NCBI GenBank assembly: GCA_947499775.1
Contig: CANMPY010000095.1
Span: 1 to 7,070, forward strand
DNA length: 7,070 nucleotides
Source of the DNA: Bacteroidota bacterium
Lineage (GTDB): Bacteria; Bacteroidota; Bacteroidia; NS11-12g; UBA9320
Reading direction: 5' to 3'
Shown: one piece after another, positions 1 to 5,582 of the stretch
How positions within the stretch are numbered: the first letter of the stretch is position 1
Layout: every line of letters starts with the position of its first letter
The notes under the pieces: generated by a model
The model's input: the letters and a program-made list of their open reading frames with translations, nothing else
Database searches by the model: none
What the model was told of the DNA's origin: nothing
Made by a program: the position numbers and the translations under genes

Positions 1-614
1 TCTGTCCATTCGGGGGTTTCTAAATCACGAATTCCAATGTAGACTACATCTTCAGGGCAAATCTTAGGGTGTATATGCCTATCGCCAGCGTGGGTTAATT
101 TTTTCCAAAAGTGCTTAGTGGCCTCATCAATTTTATTTATTTTTTTAGAGCAATATACGTCACCAAGGCTTGCTGCCAATGACATACCATGAATATTACC
201 ACTAGGCGTTGTATAAGGTGAGTGCAAATCGCCGTGTGCATCAATCCAGATTACACCGAGTCGCTTGGTTGGATAAAAATTTTTGATAGCCGCAATAGTG
301 CCTATCGCACTGCTATGATCTCCAGATAGCAAAAGCGGAAATTGATCATAATCAAAACAATCTTCAACTTTATCGATAAGGCCATCAATAACTTTGCTTA
401 TATGATCGATATACCGTGCATAAAGGTATGGAGTAGGATTTATAAGCTCGTAATTATAATCTTCGATTCGGGTAAAATAAAACCGACTAAAAAAGTCGCC
501 CTTTCGCGTAATATCGGCATACATAATAGCCTCTGGGCCATGACTAGCACCACGTTTACCACATCCCAATTCGGAAGGTACCAGCAAAATATGATAATTT
601 CGATTTGATGTCAC
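1..614 (-). CDS. Arginase-family ureohydrolase, 3' end beyond the left edge
   Basis: The visible 204 residues belong to the ureohydrolase (arginase/agmatinase) superfamily, binuclear manganese enzymes; arginase splits L-arginine into ornithine and urea in the cytoplasm. Seen here: an N-terminal SELGCGKRGASHGPEA motif (residues 14-29), SGDHS with metal ligand H100, DAHGDLHSP with D125, H127 and D129, and PSGNIHG with the conserved His at 142. The last two resemble true arginases (DAHTDINTP and SSGNLHG in mammals) more than agmatinase or formimidoylglutamase. The C-terminal metal-binding DxD motif lies off the window. The frame is closed upstream by a TAG at 666-668, and no ATG occurs before the N-terminal motif (the first is codon 31). 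I therefore chose GTG at 612-614, which leaves 13 residues ahead of the motif, a normal length. The residue matching the substrate-binding Asn130 of rat arginase is His131, so the exact substrate is less certain than the family. It is divergent from the peptidase gene and has no evident link to the act operon. Confidence 0.9.
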   Translation of the reverse strand, partial: MTSNRNYHILLVPSELGCGKRGASHGPEAIMYADITRKGDFFSRFYFTRIEDYNYELINPTPYLYARYIDHISKVIDGLIDKVEDCFDYDQFPLLLSGDHSSAIGTIAAIKNFYPTKRLGVIWIDAHGDLHSPYTTPSGNIHGMSLAASLGDVYCSKKINKIDEATKHFWKKLTHAGDRHIHPKICPEDVVYIGIRDLETPEWT

Positions 615-618
615 GTGG

Positions 619-626
619 CAAAGGTA
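619..626 (-). promoter_or_regulatory. Possible Bacteroidota -7 box for the arginase gene
   Basis: On the minus strand the sequence TACCTTTG fits the Bacteroidota -7 consensus TAnnTTTG. It ends four bases before the GTG chosen as the arginase start, so transcription would begin at or within a few bases of the start codon, giving a leaderless or nearly leaderless message. I see no convincing TTTG-type -33 element at the expected distance. The call is an inference from one short motif in a low-complexity stretch. Confidence 0.3.
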
Positions 627-772
627 AAGGTTAAAGTTGAAAGTGTAACGATTAATGTAGATAGGCTAAAGGATGAGGTTTAGGTTATGTTAAGGCTATG
701 ATTTTAAACCACTTTTTTGATTGCTTGTCATGGAAAATTTAATAATAATTAATCCGTGTTGCTAATCACACT

Positions 773-780
773 TATATTTG
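773..780 (+). promoter_or_regulatory. Possible Bacteroidota -7 box for the peptidase gene
   Basis: TATATTTG matches the TAnnTTTG -7 consensus. It lies 13 bases before the ATG at 794, so transcription would start about 5-9 bases upstream of the coding region. No TTTG at the ideal -33 distance is visible; the nearest TTG (759-761) is too close. The GTGT-N8-ACAC repeat at 756-771 abuts the box and could be an operator, but it is too short to be convincing. Confidence 0.3.
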
Positions 781-793
781 AATATCCTAATTT

Positions 794-1561
794 ATGATAA
801 ATTTAGAATCAGTCTTACAAATTCAGACCTATAGTGGACTTCAGCAACGCATGATCATTTTTATTATTAAGGAGCTTGTAAAGCGTTCTGTTACCTATTA
901 CATTTACAATGGCTGCGTATATGCCACAAAAGGAATAGCGGACAGTTATCCATGTGTAGTTGCTCATATGGACACAGTACATCGTATTTGTGAAGATTTA
1001 ACTGTGATTGAAAATGAAGGTATCTTAACAGGGTATAACCGAGTTACACAAACCCAAGTTGGAATTGGCGGCGATGATAAGGTAGGTGTATATATAGCAT
1101 TACGATGCCTTGAAGCTACTGAAAATATCAAGCTCGTGTTTTTTAGAGATGAGGAAATTGGATGCCTCGGGAGTAGCGATAACGATAAAAGTTTTTTTGA
1201 TGATGTTAAATTCGTGCTACAATGCGATAGAAAGGGAAATTCAGGATTTGTGACTAATGCATCGGGTACAATACTTTGTTCGGATGAATTTATGAATGAC
1301 GTTAAGGAAATAATTTCCGTTTATGGCTATTCCTTTATTAATGGCATGATGACGGATGTTATGGCTTTAAGAAATAGCGGTATTGAAATAAGCATGGCAA
1401 ATATTGAATGTGGGTATTATAACCCTCATTACAGTAATGAATATGTTGTAATCAGTGATGTCGAAAACTGTTTAAATATGGTTCAGACTATTATTAATAG
1501 CCTTAATAAGACTTACAAAATTAGAGGTAACCTTGATATTGCAGATAATCAACTGGCTTGA
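794..1561 (+). CDS. Clan-MH metallopeptidase-like protein (M20/M28/M42 type), catalytic core only
   Basis: This 255-residue protein carries the full metal-ligand series of clan-MH di-zinc exopeptidases: AHMDTV (H58, D60), GGDDKVG (D94/D95, the bridging-Asp position), DEEIGCLGS (E120 as catalytic base, E121 as ligand), QCDRKG (D145) and YNPHYSNEY (H212). The best overall resemblance is to M20 tripeptidase (PepT)-like enzymes. Typical M20 peptidases, however, have 370-420 residues and a dimerisation or lid domain inserted between the last Asp and last His ligands. Here only 67 residues separate D145 from H212, so that domain seems absent. EEIGCLGS also recalls M28. No signal peptide or membrane segment is evident, which suggests a cytoplasmic enzyme that trims peptides or hydrolyses an amide; the substrate is unknown. 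Short relatives of this kind occur, to my knowledge, in phages and Bacteroidota. An in-frame TAA at 788-790 fixes ATG 794 as the earliest start. It appears to be a single-gene unit ending at the shared hairpin at 1598-1632. Confidence 0.8.
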   Translation: MINLESVLQIQTYSGLQQRMIIFIIKELVKRSVTYYIYNGCVYATKGIADSYPCVVAHMDTVHRICEDLTVIENEGILTGYNRVTQTQVGIGGDDKVGVYIALRCLEATENIKLVFFRDEEIGCLGSSDNDKSFFDDVKFVLQCDRKGNSGFVTNASGTILCSDEFMNDVKEIISVYGYSFINGMMTDVMALRNSGIEISMANIECGYYNPHYSNEYVVISDVENCLNMVQTIINSLNKTYKIRGNLDIADNQLA

Positions 1562-1597
1562 TTATTAATGTTAATATGGAATATACTTCCTATAAAC

Positions 1598-1632
1598 AAA
1601 AAGCCCGAAATATATTTTATTTCGGGCTTTTT
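1598..1632. terminator. Bidirectional intrinsic terminator between the peptidase gene and actF
   Basis: AAAAAGCCCGAAAT (1598-1611) pairs perfectly with its reverse complement at 1619-1632 around a 7-base loop. The core is GCCCG/CGGGC. An A tract on the left arm and a T tract on the right arm (to 1633) give a U-run in both directions. It lies 37 bases after the peptidase stop and 24 bases after the actF stop (minus strand), so it can end both convergent transcripts. Confidence 0.9.
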
Positions 1633-1655
1633 TATCCAATATAATTAGTATAAGT

Positions 1656-2987
1656 CTATGGCCCTACATCGTAGGTAGCTGATTCCATTATGTATGGGTG
1701 ATTGATAGCATACAAGTTGGCTTTAGAAATGCAATATTGTGCAACAAAGATAAAAATACCAGCAAACGCAATAGGCATTCCTAATTCTAATAATCCTAAT
1801 CCACTTGATTCGCCAACAACACCTGGCATAATCATTAAATAAACATCAAACCAATGACCAATTAAGATGATAGATCCTGCAACCAATAATGACTTCGGAT
1901 TTCGCTTCGCATTTCGCATCATTAATATTAAAAATGGAATAAAGAAATTCATAAATAAGTTAATAAAGAATATCGGTCTAAAATAGCCGTGAAGTCGAGC
2001 ATCAAAATACACCACTTCTTCATGAATATTAGCATACCATATTAATAAATACTGTGCCAACCATGTGTAAGCCCAAAAGACACAAAATGCAAACATGAAT
2101 TTACCTAAATCATGAAGTATTTCAGAGGATACTAATTCCATATATCCTTTAGATTTCAAATAGATTGTAAAAAAACAGATAACTGTGGTAGAGGTAACAA
2201 ACATTACCGCAAAGTTATTGATAGTGTAAATTGTGCTATACCAGTGCGCATCCACACTCATAATCATTAACCACACTAAGGTTGAGAAACTAAATCCAAA
2301 AATTACTAAAAATGCTGCTGAAAAGCGCGTCGATTTTCTAAAAAATGTTGTTCCTCCTTCAGCATCTTCTCTAAGTGATAAACGACGAAGTATAATACGA
2401 AAACAATACCATATTAGAATAAATAATGGAACCCCTAAAAATAAGAACTTACTATTTAGAAAAGGGCTTTTACCAGCCAATATTTTATCATACCCTTCCA
2501 TACCTTCTTTTAAGCCTTGGTGCTCATAATGCATCCAATGGTATAATTGAGTACCTCCAAAATATAAAGTTATAAAAAGTAGAATTAATCCAATTGGAAT
2601 AAAGCCACTAATACCTTCTGCTATACGTTTCACTAACACGGCCCAACCTGCATTGGCAACATAGTTAAGTGCTACAAAAAACAAAGCACCTACAGCAAAC
2701 AATAGAAAATAATAGCTATTAACTAACATGTTAGCCCAAAAGCGCGTTGTCCATGGTTTGCTATGTTCGCCATGGCCTGCAGCTACGGTTTCGTGTGCAT
2801 CCGCATGTGTATTAGCTGAAGCTTCCGTGGCATGTACTGTGCTCGAATGTGCATCGTTTGCTTTTAATTGATAAATACCAATAACCGATAAAATAATACC
2901 CAACGTCAATAATACGACGCTAAGCATTTTGGATCGCGACGTAAACTCAAATTTTTCTTGTTTTATTTCAATATGATGATGTCCCAT
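1656..2987 (-). CDS. actF: ActF, alternative complex III NrfD/PsrC-like quinol subunit
   Basis: This is the second of the two large polytopic quinol:cytochrome c oxidoreductase subunits of ACIII. In known ACIII structures ActF pairs with ActC in the inner membrane and holds the complex together. The 443 residues show ten hydrophobic segments, at about 19-41, 88-109, 125-145, 180-200, 222-243, 258-277, 292-317, 338-358, 367-388 and 402-420. The stretch SSEILHDLGKFMFAFCVFWAY (287-307) and the following LAQYLLIWYANIHEEVVYF are typical of ActF. Between helices 1 and 2 is a low-complexity His/Ala/Thr segment (about 43-77) with six histidines, and the protein also begins MGHHH. ATG 2987 lies 14 bases after the actE stop and has no Shine-Dalgarno sequence, which is usual in this phylum. 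It is the last gene of the operon; a terminator follows instead of the coxB/coxA genes found there in many relatives. Confidence 0.93.
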   Translation of the reverse strand: MGHHHIEIKQEKFEFTSRSKMLSVVLLTLGIILSVIGIYQLKANDAHSSTVHATEASANTHADAHETVAAGHGEHSKPWTTRFWANMLVNSYYFLLFAVGALFFVALNYVANAGWAVLVKRIAEGISGFIPIGLILLFITLYFGGTQLYHWMHYEHQGLKEGMEGYDKILAGKSPFLNSKFLFLGVPLFILIWYCFRIILRRLSLREDAEGGTTFFRKSTRFSAAFLVIFGFSFSTLVWLMIMSVDAHWYSTIYTINNFAVMFVTSTTVICFFTIYLKSKGYMELVSSEILHDLGKFMFAFCVFWAYTWLAQYLLIWYANIHEEVVYFDARLHGYFRPIFFINLFMNFFIPFLILMMRNAKRNPKSLLVAGSIILIGHWFDVYLMIMPGVVGESSGLGLLELGMPIAFAGIFIFVAQYCISKANLYAINHPYIMESATYDVGP

Positions 2988-3001
2988 TCGTTGATTACTA
3001 A

Positions 3002-3610
3002 TTATTTTACTACGGTACTATCTGGTGCTACAGTAGCACCTGTTAAACTTAAACTTTTTACATAATGTATTACTTTCCATCGTTCAGAAGGTGTAAGCAT
3101 GTGTGCATGCGAACCCATCATATTTTTACCATAAGTAATAACATGAAATATTTTACCATCGGCCAATCCTTGAATATATGGCGTTTGATAATTGGCAAAA
3201 GGTGGTTTTGCAAATTTACCTTCGGTAATAACTGGTCCGTCATTTTTACCATCTTTACCATGGCAACTCCAGCAATATACATCATATAATTTTTTCCCTT
3301 CCAACACATTCACTTCTGTTTTTTCAACAGGATTAAGGTTTGCTGCAGAAGCTTCATACCCTTCAGGTGAATCGGGATAAGTATAAATATAATCAAGCTG
3401 ACCTCTTGCAATTGAACCTACTGCTGGCAAACGCATGGTCATACCGTTAGCATTAAACGCCATATGACGCGTTTGTGAATAGGGTTCATATCCTTTAGAT
3501 ACATACATATCAGGAGCATATTCAATACCCGTATTTTCGTTTCTGCTCTTGCATGAAAACAATGCAGTGGCTAAAAAAGCTATGGCTAAAAATTTATTTA
3601 ACTTATGCAT
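3002..3610 (-). CDS. actE: ActE, lipid-anchored monoheme cytochrome c of alternative complex III
   Basis: ActE is the monoheme cytochrome c subunit on the periplasmic face of ACIII; it takes electrons from the complex and can pass them to the oxidase. From ATG 3610 it has 202 residues. A lipoprotein signal (MHKLNKFLAIAFLATALFSC) ends in lipobox Cys20, so the mature protein should be anchored by a lipid. The heme site is CWSCH at 113-117, followed by GKDGKNDGP. The likely axial Met is in GKNMMGSH (Met164 or Met165), and a C-terminal helix of class I cytochrome c type follows (ERWKVIHYVKSL). An in-frame ATG four codons upstream (3622) would add MEVF. I prefer 3610 because GGAGGTG precedes it at a good distance and the signal peptide then begins normally. 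The gene overlaps the end of actD by 8 bases, suggesting coupled translation. Confidence 0.92.
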   Translation of the reverse strand: MHKLNKFLAIAFLATALFSCKSRNENTGIEYAPDMYVSKGYEPYSQTRHMAFNANGMTMRLPAVGSIARGQLDYIYTYPDSPEGYEASAANLNPVEKTEVNVLEGKKLYDVYCWSCHGKDGKNDGPVITEGKFAKPPFANYQTPYIQGLADGKIFHVITYGKNMMGSHAHMLTPSERWKVIHYVKSLSLTGATVAPDSTVVK

Positions 3611-4187
3611 GAACACCTCCATGATTTACTGCATATTGACCCACATATTCATGTGTTGATAACACCTTATTTTTGTTTAATATCACTACTAATTCATTTT
3701 TCGCATTCAAATCAAGCGTATCTGCATCAAAGGCAATGAGTAAATGATCATCGGTTTGACGTAAATCTAAAATATCAGGGCGAACGCCGTGGCCTAATTT
3801 ATTTCGAAAGAAAAATAAAAAAGCTAAACCGAATGCAGTACAAAGTATAGTACATTCAAAAACTACAGGAACCATACTTGGTAGCATATGATAATCAGAA
3901 GGCTTACCTCCAATATTCATTGGCCAATCAAAAACCATCATATAGAATTGGAGAAGTAATCCCAAACAAAATCCAGTTAAACCGCATAAAAAGGCAGCAA
4001 TGGAGAGGCGGGTACGACTAATACCCATAGCGGTATCTAAGTGGTGAACCGGAAACGGCGTGTAGCAATCAAATACTTCCATACCTTTTTCTCTAACTTC
4101 TTCTACAGCCGACATAAGGTTTACCTCACTGTCGAATACACCGTAGATTAAATTGCGTTTATTTATTGATGTGCTAAAGCAAAACAT
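3603..4187 (-). CDS. actD: ActD, DUF3341 membrane subunit of alternative complex III
   Basis: ActD is a small integral subunit of ACIII that packs against the ActC/ActF membrane core; no redox cofactor is known in it. The 194 residues match the DUF3341 pattern. A cytoplasmic N-terminal domain carries the NLIYGVFDSE strand (12-21), the helix SAVEEVREKG and the signature YTPFPVHHLDTAMG (42-55). Two transmembrane helices follow at about 61-86 and 104-127, the second after a FDWPMNIGGKP loop, and then a C-terminal domain (130-194) rich in Asp, Leu and Asn. ATG 4187 is retained because the next Met (residue 25) would remove the YG.FD strand. The gene begins one base after the actC stop and overlaps actE by 8 bases. 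I see no CxxCH or Fe-S motif, as expected. Confidence 0.92.
   Translation of the reverse strand: MFCFSTSINKRNLIYGVFDSEVNLMSAVEEVREKGMEVFDCYTPFPVHHLDTAMGISRTRLSIAAFLCGLTGFCLGLLLQFYMMVFDWPMNIGGKPSDYHMLPSMVPVVFECTILCTAFGLAFLFFFRNKLGHGVRPDILDLRQTDDHLLIAFDADTLDLNAKNELVVILNKNKVLSTHEYVGQYAVNHGGVHA
3614..3620 (-). promoter_or_regulatory. Shine-Dalgarno-like site deciding the actE start
   Basis: On the minus strand GGAGGTG lies just upstream of ATG 3610, with five bases between GGAGG and the start codon. It favours that ATG over the one at 3622, which overlaps the motif. Strong Shine-Dalgarno sites are unusual in Bacteroidota. This one also encodes Gly-Gly at the ActD C-terminus (HGGVHA), so it may be partly a coding coincidence. 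Confidence 0.45.
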
Positions 4188-4188
4188 A

Positions 4189-5544
4189 TTATTCTCTGTT
4201 TTTAAGGATTCCTTTTACTTCTGCCATATTGATTACCGGAAGGAATCGACAGAATAAGAAGAAACAAGTGAAAAATAAACCGAAGGTACCTATAAAAATA
4301 CTTACCTCTATAAAGGACCCTTCATACATAACCCATGAAGATGTTAGATAATCGCGGTGAAGTGAAGTAACAATAATTACAAACCGTTCGAACCACATAC
4401 CCACGTTTACTACAATGGATAACATAAACAAGAACCAAGGTGTTGTTCTTGCCCATTTGAACCAAAATACTTGGGGAGCCAAAAGGTTACACCCCATCAT
4501 TGTCCAATAGGCCCACCAATATGGTCCAAAAGCCCTATTTTGAAATGCAAATTGTTCGTATTCATAACCAGAATACCAAGCAATAAAAAATTCAGTGATA
4601 TACGCTAATCCTACCATTGTTCCGGTAAGCATGATCACTTTAGCCATGGCTTCAAGGTGACCAATCGTTATGTAATTTTCATAATTTAATACTTTTCGAG
4701 CAACTAAGAGTAAGGTAAGTACCATACCAAATCCCGAAAAAATAGCTCCTGCCACAAAATAGGGAGGAAATATAGTTGTGTGCCATCCTGGTACTATTGA
4801 TGTTGCAAAGTCCATAGATACAATAGTATGTACTGAAAGTACAAGAGGTGTAGAAATACCTGCTAAGATTAAAGATACAACTTCGTAGCGAGCCCATGTT
4901 CTTACCGAGCCTGTCCAACCCATTGAAAAGAAATTATACCAAAATTTACGGGCTTTAGTAGTTGCTCTATCACGTATAGTTGCTATATCAGGTATCATTC
5001 CTAAATACCAGAATACAAGCGATACTGAAAAGTAAGTTGAGATGGCAAATACATCCCAAAGCAATGGGGAGTTAAAGTTAACCCATAATGAACCAAATGC
5101 ATTTGGCAATGGGAACACCCAATAAGCACCTACCCAGATTCTTCCCATGTGAAACATTGGAAAAATAGCCGCACACATTACTGCAAAAATTGTCATAGCC
5201 TCTGCAGATCGATTAATGGACATTCTCCATTTTTGACGGAACAAGAGTAATATGGCTGAAATTAAGGTACCAGCATGACCGATACCTACCCAGAATACAA
5301 AGTTGGTAATATCCCAACCCCACATTACTGATTTATTAATATTCCAAACCCCTATTCCTGTCCAAACTGTCCAAAATAAGGAGGCAGCTAAAATCATTAA
5401 ACAGAAAAAAGAGATTGAAAACCCTATCCACCACAATCTGGATGGTTTATTTTCCAAAGGGCGACAAATATCGGCCGTTACATCGGCGTAAGTTTTCCCA
5501 CCGGTAATTAATGGGGGTCTTATGGCTGCATCTACTACTGACAT
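4189..5544 (-). CDS. actC: ActC, alternative complex III NrfD/PsrC-like menaquinol-oxidising subunit
   Basis: ActC is the polytopic subunit next to ActB that, in solved ACIII structures, holds the quinol site and faces the iron-sulfur clusters. The 451 residues contain ten hydrophobic segments, at about 37-62, 76-102, 116-136, 161-182, 216-240, 257-281, 300-323, 341-360, 368-391 and 413-435. Family hallmarks are VGIGHAGTLISAILL (86-100, with H90), SVHTIVSMDFA (237-247, with H239 and D245) and VPGWHTTIFPPYFVAGAIFSG (251-271). It lacks heme or Fe-S motifs, as NrfD/PsrC proteins do. It starts 38 bases after the actB stop and ends one base before actD. Its length and N-terminus (MSVVDAAIRPPLITGGKTYADV) fit the family, so the ATG at 5544 is secure. 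ActC and ActF share the fold but differ clearly in sequence, the usual paired arrangement in ACIII. Confidence 0.95.
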   Translation of the reverse strand: MSVVDAAIRPPLITGGKTYADVTADICRPLENKPSRLWWIGFSISFFCLMILAASLFWTVWTGIGVWNINKSVMWGWDITNFVFWVGIGHAGTLISAILLLFRQKWRMSINRSAEAMTIFAVMCAAIFPMFHMGRIWVGAYWVFPLPNAFGSLWVNFNSPLLWDVFAISTYFSVSLVFWYLGMIPDIATIRDRATTKARKFWYNFFSMGWTGSVRTWARYEVVSLILAGISTPLVLSVHTIVSMDFATSIVPGWHTTIFPPYFVAGAIFSGFGMVLTLLLVARKVLNYENYITIGHLEAMAKVIMLTGTMVGLAYITEFFIAWYSGYEYEQFAFQNRAFGPYWWAYWTMMGCNLLAPQVFWFKWARTTPWFLFMLSIVVNVGMWFERFVIIVTSLHRDYLTSSWVMYEGSFIEVSIFIGTFGLFFTCFFLFCRFLPVINMAEVKGILKNRE

Positions 5545-5582
5545 TTAAATATTATGAATGATGTTTGGTTTAATTATGAATA

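Larger units (their letters stand above)
615..793. other. Divergent intergenic region with degenerate AAGGTTAAAG-like repeats
   Basis: This 179-base gap separates the divergent arginase and peptidase genes. Its left half (about 619-700) is strongly A/G/T-biased on the plus strand, with loosely repeated units such as AAAGGTAAAGGTTAAAG and AGGTTTAGGTTATGTTAAGG. No unit is perfectly tandem, and I see no coding frame or RNA gene. The right half is AT-rich and holds a GTGT-N8-ACAC inverted repeat at 756-771, just upstream of the putative -7 box of the peptidase gene. Similar low-complexity GGTTTAAGG-like sequence is common between genes in this phylum, so the repeats may have no function. Confidence 0.4.

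Noticed and set aside
342..608. Plus-strand open frame of 88 codons
   Set aside because: It lies antisense within the well-supported arginase gene and encodes no recognisable motif.
756..771. GTGT-N8-ACAC inverted repeat as a Crp/Fnr-family operator
   Set aside because: The arms are only four bases and do not match TGTGA-N6-TCACA or TTGAT-N4-ATCAA well. A repeat this short is expected by chance in such DNA.
2233..2529. Plus-strand open frame of 98 codons
   Set aside because: It is antisense to ActF transmembrane helices and loops and is explained as a shadow of that gene.
3065..3380. Overlapping short open frames on both strands inside actE
   Set aside because: All overlap the heme-binding coding region of actE, have no family features, and would require coding in a second frame.
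4679..4918. Minus-strand open frame of 79 codons within actC
   Set aside because: It is out of frame with the strongly conserved ActC sequence and has no independent support.
5545..5582. Possible internal promoter or terminator in the actB-actC gap
   Set aside because: The 38-base gap is AT-rich without a hairpin, and no TAnnTTTG box is convincing on the minus strand.
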